Source: Gymnothorax reevesii (Eukaryota; Chordata; Actinopteri; Anguilliformes; Muraenidae). Taken from it: 64,000 nucleotides of DNA. The stretch lies in contig CM056584.1 of NCBI GenBank assembly GCA_029721435.1, forward strand, positions 14,581,739 through 14,645,738, read 5' to 3'. The first letter of the stretch is position 1; each line of letters starts with the position of its first letter. Positions 1 through 12,835 of this stretch are shown here, piece after piece. The notes under the pieces are model-generated. The model made no database searches, was not told the DNA's origin, and was given only the letters and a program-made list of their open reading frames with translations. Position numbers and translations under genes: made by a program.

Positions 1-812
1 GCACACTGCCATAACATTGTCAATCTCATAGTGTAAACAAGGCTCTGATTGGCTGCTGGCCAGTCCGCACTGGGCTGTCTGAAAAACGCAATTACTGGGC
101 CCTGTGGTTTCAAGGCAGCCCGGGGTTGAATGATGAAAAGAGATAGATTGCCAGTTTCAAGGTTTCCCCTTCACGGACCTCGTTGGCCCAAGAACCACAG
201 GGATAGTCGGGAGCGAATCGAGGGGAATACGGGAGGGGGTGGGGGTGAACGTTGTCTCATCTTATCGAGGCCAGTTTTTGGGGATTAATACGATGCAATA
301 ACAATGTAGCAGTTAGCATTACTGTGGGGGCAAGGCAAAAGCGACAATAAGCAGATGGAGGTGCAAGCCATGAATTGCTGAAGTTTGCGCTGGTGAAAAA
401 TATCAGGAAACGGTAAGTACGGAACCACAGCCAAATGGAGACGGAGGTCTTCCAGAGAAGAGCCATGGCTTCGATTTCCAGATTTTAGCCAGGATTGCTG
501 CCGCAGGCTACAAATGGGTCGCATGGCTTGGGGATGACACAGGGATGTTATTAAGCTATAGATGTGGGCGCGAGATAAATTACAATATTTGAACAGCACG
601 AATGATAGAAATAATAAGGATAACAGCGAGAACGATAGCATGTTAGCGGACACAGCTAACACATCGTGATACGTCCCGTTTAAATGGCGCCCAAATGTCA
701 AAGGTGTCAATATGATAAACACTATGATTCAGGGCACATGGCAGTAATTTCAAGTGGTGGTGTAATTTGAATTAATTCATGTCTGTTCGTGGAATGCTTG
801 GATGTGCATCAT
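1..812. other. unique sequence, no gene recognised
   Basis: The short open frames here have no recognisable protein motif and no splice-flanked structure. There is no repeat that I can name. It ends at a compound microsatellite. Confidence 0.4.
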
Positions 813-826
813 AGAGAGAGAGAGAA

Positions 827-867
<41 letters not shown>

Positions 868-868
868 C
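813..868. repeat. compound (GA)n(AT)n(GT)n microsatellite
   Basis: A short GA run passes into AT and then an uninterrupted GT run of about 13 units. This is simple repeat with no coding meaning. Confidence 0.95.
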
Positions 869-1036
869 TAATAAGCAAGACAGTGAGCAATTACCTAATA
901 AATAAATAATTAAATAAATCCGAATCAAAATTGTAAGCCCAGAAATAAAGGGTATTTTAGATCATTTTACCTTTCCAAATTTTCTTGCAGCATAAAAATG
1001 CCGCCACCTTAAATCAACCCAGTTATTTAAGTGCAT

Positions 1037-1037
<1 letters not shown>

Positions 1038-1081
<44 letters not shown>

Positions 1082-1082
1082 A
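1038..1082. repeat. (TTG)n microsatellite
   Basis: About 14 perfect TTG triplets, ending in TTATTG. The AT-rich flanks carry no gene. Confidence 0.95.
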
Positions 1083-1154
1083 TTGATCGTGAGTCATTAT
1101 GAAAAGTTTTAGAACTGTGTAAGAGACTTTCATATAATCTCTTGGAATTTCTTG

Positions 1155-1395
1155 AGGACTGGCCTGTGGTATGTCAGTCAAAATGGTCAGATAAAGGAAA
1201 TTGAGGTGCAGCACTAACGTTGAACACAGGTTCGAATCCCTGGAGGGGCACTGGTACCTTGCCTTTAGGCAAGGTGTTTAACCGGAATTGCTTCAGTTAA
1301 ATTTCCAGCTGTATAAACAGATAATATGTAAACACAAGCTATGTAAATCATCATAGATAAGAAATGTTTGCTAAGCTAATAAATAATGTGCTATT
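1155..1395 (+). mobile_element. tRNA-derived SINE remnant
   Basis: A B-box-like GGTTCGAATCC at about 1,228 matches the internal RNA polymerase III promoter of tRNA-derived SINEs. It is followed by a small stem (CCTTGCC, a short loop, then GGCAAGG) and by TAACCGGAATTGCTTCAGT and CAGCTGTATAAA. That order is characteristic of a common fish SINE body of V-SINE type. The 3' end is degenerate (TGCTAAGCTAATAAAT). The A box is poorly conserved, so the 5' boundary is approximate. The family name comes from memory, while the B box and stem are seen directly. Confidence 0.65.
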
Positions 1396-2227
1396 AACAC
1401 ACTCCCTCAGTCTCAGTTGTATTTTTTATTAAGCGTTTGCATGTTCTTTTCAGGGGGAAAATGACACGCTTTCTCTTTCTGACATTCGCTGTGCGTTCGA
1501 GCTGTTTAGTTGCATACATATCCACCCTTGTGAAGTGAGAAGGTCGAAACTGGATTCTGGAATAAATCTTGGTCAGATCAAATTGAAATCAATCAGACCC
1601 AATTATATCAAGATGAACAAAGATAATTCGATTTAGAAAATTAAACGTAGCCATAATACCTATGGGGTAGTTTTAAGTGTATGGCAGCATTGCATGTGTG
1701 ATGCGAGGACTGCGACCTCTTGAACCTATAACCTGGTTTCTAAAATGCAGGAAACGGGAGACCGCATACATTTTCGATGTGGCCTGTATTCGGGCCTCTT
1801 CAACAAGGGTTATTTCCCGTTTTGTGTGTGCAGAAATTTTAAAACCCGGTTACTTTATTCCATTTGTTTATCCAATTTGGTTTATACGATTTCTGCAGTT
1901 ATATTAACATGTTTCGTATAAACTATTATTTTTCGTTTTTTTTGACCAGATTATCATTTAAAAGATAACAGTATCCGCTTATATAGAATAAGAATAGCTA
2001 CCCATGTTTAAATTAATTTCATTCATAGAAAGTGATTAATCTCAACCAACAATTAGAAAAATATCAATATGGATTGACAGGATCCGCCTTCGGTTAAAAC
2101 GACAGTCAGATACACGTGTGAACACATCGGTGAGTGGGTGAAACCTGTATTCAAATCAAACATATGGGTCGATTTGTTTGTTGCTAATTTTTGGAGTAAA
2201 TGCGCGCACGGCCGCATGCACTAACGT

Positions 2228-2262
<35 letters not shown>

Positions 2263-3222
2263 GGCATGTTCTGTCCTTTTTTAATCGTCCGTGTGCCAGC
2301 CCGAACTTCCCAATGGCGGAACAGAGGGATAATTAATGCGGAGTGACTGATTGCTCTTGAAGGAGGCCAGTCCTACTAGAAGGATTGTCCCTGACCAACG
2401 AAGCGTTTCTGATTGGCACTTTCCTACCATATTCCATCCACATGCAACCACCGGAAGGGGGAATTTGTCACTGGAGTCGAATGGAGGGGTACAAGACCCA
2501 ATTATTACTATTGGCTAGCTGTACTTCATGCGTTTGCGTACCCTACAAATGAAAGGCCCAAACTTCCTATTCTGGAATATCGCTTGTGGAAAGTTGCAAT
2601 ATCGGAAAGTTTTCCGAATAATATGTTGAAAAAACTCATGACAATTAAAGCATATAATTATACACTTGACTCGACCGTAGTCGCGAGCCGTATCCGTCCA
2701 ACAATGAATGTAGCAATATGCAAGGATATAGGCTTGGGCAAATGTTTCAATATTTCGATCATTTTGGCTCACAATATAAATTATAAACCGTCATTCACTC
2801 CGCAAATCCACCCCTTTAAAAGCACATACAGTCTTAGTTTTGGGGATCTCCATCTTCAAGGCTTATACGCATCTTCACGACCGTGCCAATTAAAGATATC
2901 AGTTCTTATAAAAATACGTAGCGATACACAACTTCGTATGTTTGGCTGGTGACACCACTGATATTGAAAACCTCAATAAAGATTTTTTTAATGTGTTGAA
3001 ATGATATATACAGTTTTTTTTTACCCATGCTTCAGCTGAAATAAGTAAAAAGCAATTTCTGTAGGAGATCCAACGAACCAGAAAAGGTTAAGGAATTAGG
3101 CCGGTTTGAACTAGGTCTACGGTACTGAAGGTGTTGCTCTGTCCAAATTTTCTCAGTTTTTAAGGGAAGTAATTTATTTCCTCGGAATTGAAAAAAAAAA
3201 TTTTTCTTAAGATTGGCATTAA
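1396..3222. other. AT-rich unique sequence with a (CA)n tract
   Basis: A (CA)n microsatellite lies at 2,229-2,260. The longest open frame (2,413-2,952) looks random: it has no known domain, low-complexity flanks and no recognisable splice context. Nothing else is supported. Confidence 0.4.
2229..2260. repeat. (CA)n microsatellite
   Basis: Perfect CA dinucleotide run of about 16 units. Confidence 0.95.
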
Positions 3223-3544
3223 CCCTCTGTTAACCAAGTACCTTTCCAACTTTGTAAAAATCATTTCCCTAGGCAAATATGTTGATTATGGGCCAATATT
3301 TGGAAAAATTGTAAAAAAAAAAAAAAAAAAAAAGAAGAAGAAAATTCGACCCTTTGGCCCATCTTTCCAAAATGTTGCAGATCTGCTCCGTTGGGTAGTA
3401 ATGCGATTGGAAAAATTGAAGTGACAGACCATTCAAGTTATTCTCAAATGTTTATTTGGCAATAAGAAACAAAACCAGCAGGGTGTCCAGGCTGTTAACC
3501 CTTTCACTTTATGTAGCAGATATGTTACGGTGGCTAATAGAGGG
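3223..3544. mobile_element. TTAA-flanked piggyBac-like MITE
   Basis: A 322-bp segment is bounded by TTAA on both sides (3,219-3,222 and 3,545-3,548). It has inverted ends: the left begins CCCTCTGTTAACC and the right end, reverse-complemented, reads CCCTCTATTAGCC. A TTAA target duplication plus CCC-starting inverted repeats is the signature of piggyBac-type transposition. There is no transposase inside, so it would be non-autonomous. An internal A tract (about 3,314-3,333) may be secondary. Its ends differ from those of the piggyBac at 45,096, so that copy need not be the mobiliser. Confidence 0.7.
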
Positions 3545-3548
3545 TTAA

Positions 3549-6097
3549 AAAGTCATTTTATCTGAATGATGTCAAAACAGGACCTCTTAAAAAAGAAACA
3601 TGCAATGTGGGCCTCTTTGATGGAGGGGTCATTATTTTGATTTTTGCATATTAAATTGTGTTCTACTGTACCATTTCAGTGGGCATGCGCAATCCGTGAG
3701 AAGATAAAAATACATTTAAACATAAGGCTATACGCTGTCCTGCATGAAGCCTTCGAGGAATGCAGAATGCTTTAATCAAACAATCTCATTTCCGATCACT
3801 CAGTTCGGTTGGCATCGTCAGAGGTGGACGCCAAGACGTCAGGTTCGGTTTAACATTCATACATTTGTTTACTGGTAGTTCTACACCTAAATGATCATTT
3901 TCTTGAAAATATACGACACAAAGAGCAGACAGGCCTGTGTAAATCGTACATGTATATTTGTCTGTCCGTCGATCAGTCAATCCATTTGTTAGGCTACTAG
4001 CTGGCACAAGTCCTATGTCGCTTGTTTGACGGTAAAATTTCCTGAATCAGGTCAACATGGGTTGTCCAAGCGAGGGACCATTATTCACATTAAGACAATG
4101 GTAAAACTGAGAAAAATTTGATTGCTTAAAAATTAAGCAAATTGCTTAAAAAAATTAGTCCAAACTGAACCATGCCACACGTTTTAAGTCAATGAAGTCT
4201 CCAAGGGCAGAGGTCCAAGGCTGTACATTCGTGTATTACTACCAGTTCAACATTTCCAACAAACTGGTCAATATGTAAATGCTTGTAGATTTTTTCCAAG
4301 TCAATACAGAGTTGGAGACGATCTGATTCGGTTCCACCGCGAACTAAAAATACTTAAGTCGACTCGAAGAAAATCGATTAGGATGAAGGTAATACATAAG
4401 AACTGTAAAATGAAAGCACTCATATAATTCGGCACTGCGGGGGCGATTTTATCAATTATGAAAGTCAACATCGTCATCATCGTGATGATATAGTTTACCT
4501 GCTCACCCAAAATTGCGCCCACGCGCGGTCCTGTCATTTTGGGACAAGGCTACGGCCCTTTAGTCGTCTATGTACTGTTGGAAATGGCAAGTTGCTGGAA
4601 AACAAAGGGTAGGAACACTTACATATTTGTAGTTGAAGGCGCTTAGAGGTGTTTACATTTGGCCGTTTGATCCCAGGGGCCGGCATTGTTTGGGGATGTC
4701 AATTGGAAAGCTCATCTGGCTTCAATTACGGCAAGTTTGGGCATAGCTCTCATAAACGTCAGAAAGAGGTGGATCTCCATTACGACCAGTTTTATTAAAT
4801 AAAACTCAACATTAATCTAAACAGAGGAAGCCGTGTATAGTGCGATAAACGATAAGAATGGCAAAAATAGGAATCGAGAGTTGTTAAAACTGCGGGGGGA
4901 AGGGGGATAATGGAGGCTTTATACCGTTCATCAGGCCTGGAGATTGGCCAACAACCCATTTCTAAATGTGACAAAGCCGTATATAAAGGGCGATTCTCGA
5001 AAGACAGAAAATTTGGTTTAATGTAAAATTATTACATTTGCCACGCATGTTAATACCAGAGCACAAAGAACCGAAATGCTCAACTCATCACTTGTATTTA
5101 TATGGGTTCTTTAACGAACAGAACTGACGCTTTTGTAAAGAGAAAAGTAGCGTAACGAAGATAAAACAAGACCTTTTTTTCCCGTGAAATTCTGAACTAA
5201 GCCATATATTGTTTAGATAGTCTCTTCTGCTGATAACATACCTGTAATCACACGTATACGACTTAGAATAGCACGCGTCTTGACGGCTACAGTTGTTTCA
5301 TTATTTATTACTCTAAAAAATAATGTAATGATACAACCGTACCGTGTAACGGTTGGCCGATTGTGTTCATGTTTCAGCATAAACCTCATCTATTGCTAAT
5401 GAATTGTAAAATATAGCGTAGCCAACACAAAAAAAAAAAAAATGGTAAAGAAAATTATTGCATGGATGAGACCTACCCTACAGATAATAGGTTTATCATG
5501 GAGCCAAAACGTCTTCTACAGCGCCCCCCAAACAAAAAAGAGAGAGATTTGCCTGAATGTACTACTGAAGTGCAATCGACAGAATCTTGTCAATCGTTAA
5601 CGTTCAAAGCGAATACTGTCCATTTACCACTTATGAGGCCAATAGAAATTATCGAAGCCAATAAGACGTCCAATTGCTAAAAATTGCCATTATTTTTGCC
5701 CATCGCAAAAAAAAAAAAAAAAAAATTGAAGGCAATGTGAGGTAGGCGGTTGCAGCCACGAGTTTAACAAATCAAAATTTTAATCCCGACAAAAAAAAAA
5801 AAAAACAAATGTCTGAGTCAATTCGGTAGCATTTAGGCCTAATATTCAGCGAATTTAAGGTAAGGCTGTCGCTTCAACAGCGGTTAAACAACACCCGGAC
5901 AGAGCCAAAAACGCAAAGAAATACCATCGCAACGGCAGCCACAACAAAGCGACAAACGTTTAAAAATAATCCGTAGCCTCCTCTAGATTGTCCCTTACCA
6001 TGGACTATCTGAGTGACAGCATCAAACCTTTATGAAAGTAAGCCAATGCTAGGTAAAAAGCAAACGTTTTTACTCCTTGATTGATTGAACCATAACC
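3549..6097. other. unique AT-rich sequence, no gene recognised
   Basis: Contains scattered A tracts (5,431, 5,708 and 5,791) and short frames without recognisable motifs. No named repeat was seen. Confidence 0.4.
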
Positions 6098-6106
6098 ATT
6101 AATAAT

Positions 6107-6139
<33 letters not shown>

Positions 6140-6140
6140 T
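6098..6140. repeat. (AAT)n microsatellite
   Basis: AAT/ATT trinucleotide run of about 14 units, with one imperfect unit at the left. Confidence 0.95.
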
Positions 6141-6291
6141 TAGTAAGTTGTGATTTAGCTGACAGGACTAAATAAAAAAAATGATATTCTAATTTTAATG
6201 TTTTTTTTTTTTGGTGCACTTTTTAAAAATAGAGTTTTCATTCAATTTCTGTGATGTAGGTTGTAGCACCAAAAAATATTCGACACTACTC

Positions 6292-6368
6292 ATACACACA
6301 CACACACACACACACACACAAGCGCGCGTAATGCATTGCTGGTAGTTGGTGGAAGCTTTGTGCAGATT

Positions 6369-6451
<83 letters not shown>
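6292..6451. repeat. (CA)n then long (AT)n tract
   Basis: A (CA)n run (about 6,294-6,320) is followed 50 bp later by an uninterrupted AT alternation of about 80 bp (about 6,370-6,450). Open frames reading IYIYIY here are artefacts of the repeat. Confidence 0.95.
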
Positions 6452-6453
<2 letters not shown>

Positions 6454-6664
6454 AGAATGTGTTTGAAATGGCGAAACAAAGTTTCATTTCGCGTAAAATG
6501 TGCAGCTTGCACAGTGAACCATGAATTTACTGTAAGGCTGAACGCCCTTTTCGGTGCATAGCCGTGCATGATTATTGGTGTAGGTCTCCAACTACAATTG
6601 CCTCAATACACACAAGTATAGCCGAGGCGAGGAAAGTAAATGTGCACATCCTGCCAGGAATTAA

Positions 6665-6766
<102 letters not shown>

Positions 6767-9639
6767 GTGTAAGTACATTAATATTCAAGAAATAAAGAAT
6801 CGCCTTTCAACACATTTTTAAAACACTCCATAAAGATCTAAGCTTCCTGATAACATGGCAGCTTCCATTGTTCCATTTAACGCCTTTTCTGGATTGAAAA
6901 GCCCTCTGGGCGAAGATGCTTGACTAATTTAAATTAATAAAACATGAAAATGCGAAGTGGGGCCAAGATACGACTCGTACATTAAGTTTCACCTAGCAAA
7001 ATCAGGGAAATTTGGGTATTGAAATGGGCTATGGCACTACGACGGCAGAATTTCTTTGACAGGATTGTGCAAAAAATCGTTCCGCCAAGGTTGAATGATT
7101 TCTCTTATTTGTGATTGAATATGGATTCCTAGATTTTTTTGCCTAGTCAAAATGTTCACATAGGCAATAATAATATTAGTAAAAAAAAAAAAACACACAC
7201 ACAGGCAACCCACTGAAATGGGATAACAGGAATGAATTATTTGTTCCTTTTGAGTTCTGTTAAATGGCATACATGACTTTTGATTTAAAATCGAGTTATA
7301 TCATTACCGAGTGTATACCAAACGACCTGCATTCAGTCCCGAAAAACCAATGAGGCAGCTGATTGAACGTGTTTTGTAAAACAGAGGAATTCAGTCGTTG
7401 ATATTACTGCGAGTTCATTCTACCTCGATGAATGATTCATGACTGTTTGAAATTAATAGCCGTCACAGAACAGAGATCAAAATCAAAATAAATTCTACAT
7501 ACTTATATTAAACTAAACCACAGAACAAGCTATTTCTGAAGATTGCGGTTAACTTTCATGCGAGCATTGAAATGCGCAAAAATGCAAAATATTTACATTT
7601 TTTTTTAAATCTGCGCATCAAAAATAATAAAACAGCCTGCAATAAGGTATCCTATCGTATATATTCAGCGGGGCACGCATTAATAATAGCCTAGATGGAC
7701 ATGCATCAATTATCCCATTTCTAAAATCTGAAAATAAAGAACACCGCTTTTTTGGCGATGATGACTGTTGTTGACAAAGGTGAATTCGGATGTGGAGAGC
7801 AGAGAGCACCTACCTATTAAAAACGTCCGTCCGAGTATCAAGCCAAAATATAGCCTATATACGGACAGAACGATTTAGCTTTACACGAGACACGAACCAA
7901 AATACAAATCCTGGAAATGCTGATGTTAAAATGCGGAAACGGTGGAAATGCTTCTCAAGTTTCCTGACGTTCGATTACAATCCATTTCCAGTCGGCAGAG
8001 AGGTTGATATTCGGAACATCATTGAAGCTTTGCCTATTTTAATCGCAGGAAGCCAAGTCCCTTTTCCCACAAAGAAGGACGTTGGTACGGATGGATTTTT
8101 TTCCCAGCTGATACGAGTCTTCCATTCGAAAACAGATCCTTAGTTACACACACGAAGAAAATTCACCCGAACACAGCACAACCTCTTCAATAAGGCTCTA
8201 TAATCACGAATATATGGCTGGATGACGCGTCCTCTTCTCGCACAATGGAGCTCAGTGACATTAAACAGAGAATTGATGGAGAGACGAACGAATTCTAATC
8301 TCTTTTCCACATTCAGGGCAATGCTTCTTGCTTTTTTAATTAGGGGAGGGAGAACACCTATTGTGAACGCATAGCCTCGTTCTCTCTTTCTTCTCCGTTC
8401 ATTATTATTACGGTTGTGTATTTGATTGTTGCCTTAGATCGGACTTCTGCTTGGATTGATGAAGAAAAAAGCATACCCCTCTCCGACCAAGAACGATTTA
8501 ACGCCGCTTAGCCAGATTTTTCATTTTTGAATCCCACCAAGCACACACATTCACACAATTAATTCACAATGATTACACTCACATTTCACAAAACAACCCG
8601 CCATTTCGGTCATAACCACAAAGAAAACACACAGTCATCAACTTCAAAAGGCTTTTCTTTTACAAACAGATCCCCAATAGTTTAAAACGTAGAAGTTACC
8701 GAGTTAACAACCATCTCTCTTTTCAGAATTGCAAATAAAACTTTTACAGAGAAAATAAGCAGACACCACAAAGAGTCTATTTGAAATTCAAACTCCAGTC
8801 GCCATTAAGGCAGAGAGAGCTAAAACAGACAGGGTAAGTGTTCTCTTCTCTTCAATGGCTATGAACGTAAACGAACGCCAAAATAAAACATAAACAACGG
8901 TGCGATCATAAGCTGGTTTACTTCCAGAATCCTACGGCATTACCTTGCTGTAAAATCCCACGGGGGGAAAAAATGTATTTCGGAAGAAAAGCAACACTAA
9001 TCGTTAAAACAAAGACACTGGCTAAAGTGATCGGTGTTAATTTTTTGTCCCCTAAAATGGAGAAATAATCGCCTTAAAGGCAAGGCCTTATTTTCTTCTG
9101 ATCCCCGGAGCAAATTTCTTTCCCCTACCTTTAAGGTCACCGCCCTAGGAATCATGACGTCAGAATCTTAACCTCTTCACTGCCGTTTGGGGAGAAAAAG
9201 TTTAATTATGTCAAAGACTCTCCTTACATATTTATGGTTAAGTCCCAAAGTGAATCATAATATTAATAATAATTAATAACAACCGTTTGTTTAAAAAAAA
9301 TCTTACCCACGTGCAAAGAGACGGGTTGCCAGAGTGACAAAGTAGAGGCAGAATGTGGTAAATTAAGCCATGGAATAAGAGATAATGCAAGCAGAATAAT
9401 AATGGTTCCCCTTCAAGTAATACTAAATAAATCAGACTGGTTAGCAATGCCAGTTTAGGAAAAAATTTCACCATGGAGGCAGATAAAATAAAAAAATTGA
9501 CCAATTTGAAAAGTGGGTCCGACATTGAAAACATCACAGCACATTATGTGATGTTCCGACGTGAATTAATTTGCTCAATGAACTATCAATCTGATGAGTC
9601 CAAAAAATTTGGAACAGTCAAATGTTCACCGCTATGAAA
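6767..9639. other. unique sequence, no gene recognised
   Basis: The longest open frame (7,790-8,143, plus strand) has no domain I recognise and no ATG in good context. A TGACGTCA site (CRE-like palindrome) lies at about 9,153. No repeat can be named. Confidence 0.35.
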
Positions 9640-9835
9640 CATTACCAAGTCTCTTTTTCACTCACCAAGCATTTGGTTCCTGAGGACACCAGTTCATCAA
9701 GTCTAGCGAGTGGAATTTAGCATAGAATTGTAGGGGTGTTGTTGATGTACATTTTGATTCATAATGTGCCATAAATTCTAAATTGGAAACAGATTTGAAC
9801 TTCAGGCAGGCCAATCAACAACCTCAAGTTGCAAT
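9640..9835 (-). mobile_element. Tc1-like fragment, 3' part of a minus-strand copy
   Basis: The stretch includes GGACACCAGTTCATCAAGTC and, further right, ATGTGCCATAAATTC and CAGGCAGGCCAATCAAC. The last of these is the reverse complement of the WPACSPDLSP-type region around the catalytic glutamate in fish Tc1 transposases. The same block recurs at about 24,700-24,745 and, more distantly, at 22,090-22,160. No intact reading frame remains. It ends at an (AAAT)n run. It probably belongs with the minus-strand piece at 11,110-11,360. Confidence 0.6.
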
Positions 9836-9858
9836 AAATAAATAAATAAATAAATAAA
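9835..9858. repeat. (AAAT)n microsatellite
   Basis: Six AAAT/AATA units at the junction between two Tc1 fragments of opposite orientation. Confidence 0.9.
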
Positions 9859-9865
9859 ACAGCAT

Positions 9866-10820
9866 GAAAGCAAGATATTTAATATGTTGTCTGGTCAATT
9901 TAATTCTTTTTGTAAATATACATTGTTTCCACCCATTCAGGCCTGTAATGCATTCCAAAAAAAGTTGGGTTGGGGGCAATATAGCTCTTGTAATGAGGTA
10001 ATAAATTTGAATTTTGATGTGATTTGAAAACAGCTGGTGTCTGGGGGTGATCTTAATTATGATTGGCAACAATAGCAGCATTCAGGAAAAGCAAAGTCTG
10101 TCAGGTGCAAAGATGGGCAGAGAATCGCCAATTTGCTTCCAAATGCATGAAAAGAAATCACTGAAAGGGTTAAATACAAGATCCTCAAGGGAGGATAGAA
10201 CAGAATTCGGATATTTCACCCTAAAAGTGCATAAAATAATTAAAAGTTTCAAGGAATCTAAAGGAATTGCTGAGCTTCTGAAAAAGGCGCAACCCAAAGC
10301 TGAATACCCGTGATCTCCAGTCACTCAGACGGCACTGCATCCAGAGCCATAATTTATTTATAAACAATGTGAGCACACAGGTTCAAGATTACACTGACAA
10401 ACCTTTGTCAAGTACTACAGTGCGTTGCTACATCCACTAATTCCAGTTAAAACTTTACTTTGCGAAGGGTAGCCTCAAGTTACCAAGTGTTCAAAAGTGT
10501 TCTAGACTTTTCTAAGCTCAGAGGCCTCAGCAATGAACCATCACACAGTGGAAACATTGTGGTCACACAGATCAATATATCAAGTCTGTTTTGGAAGAAG
10601 TGGACAAAATAAATAAGGACCATCCAGACTGTTACCAGCATCAAGTCCTAAGGCCTGCTTTGTCGCGGTATGTAGTTGTTTCAGTACCCGTGGAAAGCGT
10701 AACTTGCTCATCTGTGATAGTACCATTAATGCTGAAAAGTACACCGAAATTTTAGAGCACTATCCTGCTTTGAAGACATCTCTCACAAGGATATTCCCAT
10801 GTATATTTCCACAGTGCCAG
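9866..10820 (+). mobile_element. Tc1-like transposon relic, plus strand, both ends lost
   Basis: The block follows the usual order of a fish Tc1 of the 'CCCCAATTC...AAAAGTTGGG' group. There is a leader with AATGCATTCC then AAAAAAAGTTGGG (about 9,950), the transposase start region (10,110), helix-turn-helix-encoding sequence (GTGCATAAAATAATTAAAAG), the CAGACGGCACTGCAT motif (about 10,327), GGACCATCCAGACTGTTACC (about 10,618) and ACCATTAATGCTGAAAAGTA (about 10,724). The frame is broken many times and nothing Tc1-like follows about 10,820. The left inverted repeat is also missing. This is a dead copy. Confidence 0.75.
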
Positions 10821-11109
10821 TACTATCCATGTCAGATGACAATGAGTCTACAGAAGTCAGTGGCTCTTTCGGACACCATTGATGTTTGGCTTCTGCTTCA
10901 TGCGGCTGCAGCGGCAGATAGAGTTGACAAACAATGGTTTGCCAAAATATTTCTGAGTTCACGTCACAATATCCTGTGCGATAACGTGTCAGCTGGTGAG
11001 ACAGTGACATCTGAAGGATTGGTGATCGCTGACATTCAGAAGAGGTTTTTGGCCTTGTCCTTTGCACAGGGAGATTCTGGAGTCCTTCCATATTATAATT
11101 AAATGATGC

Positions 11110-11360
11110 ACTTTAGAGGCTGAAGTGTCCAAACTCTTATCAATTTGTCTTTGGGGACCACTGTTCTTAAAGTGATGAATTGTAGACTAAAACATCTCAT
11201 CTGGTGGCATATAGGTGAGCCTCCACCCAATATTTGCTCTTGAGGGACGAGGCCACCTTTTATACTTTCACTCGATTAGCTGACCTGTTTAACATCACCT
11301 TGGACATCATCATATTATTACATCTTGCCACATCATTACAATGGGCACCATGCGCTGTTG
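11110..11360 (-). mobile_element. Tc1-like fragment, 5' part of a minus-strand copy
   Basis: TTTGCTCTTGAGGGACGAGG followed by CTTTTATACTTTCACTCGATTAGCTGACCTGTT closely parallels 25,455-25,510, where the same block forms the leader end of a better-recognisable minus-strand Tc1. This fragment and the one at 9,640-9,835 together look like the two ends of one minus-strand copy, with the plus-strand relic lying between them. Confidence 0.55.
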
Positions 11361-11439
11361 AGAATATCATTTCATAAGCAAAAAAGCATAGTGATGGACG
11401 TGAAGCAGCAGGCAGGTGGGGAACAGGAGGGGAGGTGCA

Positions 11440-12835
11440 GAAATAATAGTCTGTTTTTATTTAAATGCTAAAAGCACAAAAAATAAATTCTCAGAATTCG
11501 AGGCTGTAATGATTAGCCGTGGATATGACATAGCTGGGAATACAGAGATGTGGCTCGGCGAAGGGGACGGGGGTGAATATAATATAGAGGGTTACAAACT
11601 TTCAGGGAAGGATAGATCCAATAGGAGGGGGGGGCGAAGCACTCTATGTGAATGACAATCTGAATATGCAGGAAATTCCTGAAATCGAACATCTCTTGCC
11701 AAATGAAGATGTTTGTTTCTGACTGGTAGAAGAACAAGAGACAGGTCTAAACACAGGAATGTGCCATCGACCACCACCTTCAGACAGTATTGTGTTACAC
11801 AATGCTCGTTGAGTAGGTTAGGCAAACTAGTCCACGAGGAGGGACCATTATTATGTGTGACTTTAATCACCCTGTTATCGATTGGGAAATGATAAAAAGA
11901 CAGGGTAAAGGAGAAGAAGAATTTCTGGACATTATAAATGACCATTTTTGATGTATATTAGTTAACCTTACAGGAGAGAATGCAATTTTAGATGTAGTGC
12001 TCATAATGACCCTGATAAAATTTGCAATGTAGAGGTAATGGAGCCCCTTTGGACTAGTGTTCATTCCACTGTTTGTTCTGACGTTTCATGGCAAGTAAAG
12101 GAGGTCTCCTCAAAAACCAAAATTTTAGATTTCAGGCAAGCAAACCTAAGCAGGATGTTCTCATATCTACTGCAAGAGAAATAGACTGGAAAAGCTCATT
12201 GATTGTGAAACTGTGAATAAAATGCGGGATTCAAGGGAGTTCTACTTGAATCACAATGTAAATTAGTTCCAAAGGCATGCAAAAGAACATTGTTAAATGT
12301 GCGCTAAGTAAAAAAAAAAAAAAACAAACATGAGGAATTCTGGAGGACTTTATAAAAGGAAAATTGCCGAAGGAGCAAAAAGTATTTGTGGTAGAGAAAG
12401 GAAAATTAAGGAGGAGGTGAAGTGTATCAAGAATGAAGATGGATCATCGCAGTATGAGGATAAGGAAATTGCTGATGCCTTGAACAGTTAGTTTGTGGAG
12501 AATTTTACCACAAAGCGGATTTCTATTTGGCTAGAGAGAATTTCCAATGCTCAAAATTATTTAGCAGAAATTGAGATTGGGGATAAATCAATATTAGGCA
12601 AATTCCATGAATTAAATGTTCTCCGGTTATTTGACAGTTTCAAGACTCTAGGTCATGTAGTTGTGCCTAATTCAGCTGACGCTCTTGATGTTGACCAAGT
12701 TCGCAAGAATGTTTGGAAACAAGGCAACATCGTTCTTCACAAATTCCACAACAGCACTGGTGCTGTCAAAACAACCCTGTTTAGGTCTTTCTGCTTGAGT
12801 TTGTATGGCTGTAAATTATGGTATTTGTAGTCAGG
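11440..12835 (+). pseudogene. CR1-like LINE remnant (endonuclease and RT pieces)
   Basis: Translated pieces in different frames match a CR1/jockey-type LINE ORF2. The first is an apurinic-endonuclease segment with RGYDIAGNTEMWLGE (about 11,513-11,560) and GYKLSGKDRSNRRGG (about 11,590-11,635). Next is GGTIIMCDFNHPVIDWE (about 11,840-11,890), the 'GDFN' motif with G changed to C. Next is KNEDGSSQYEDKEIADALNS (about 12,430-12,490) from the linker before the reverse transcriptase. The last is a distal piece ending RSFCLSLYGCKLW (about 12,785-12,825). The reverse-transcriptase core is missing, and several stops and frameshifts exist. In life such a protein nicks target DNA and copies the element's RNA; this copy cannot. 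The clade assignment is from memory. Confidence 0.7.

Noticed and set aside
2413..2952. 179-codon open frame as a host gene
   Set aside because: No recognisable domain, random-looking composition, no splice or promoter context.
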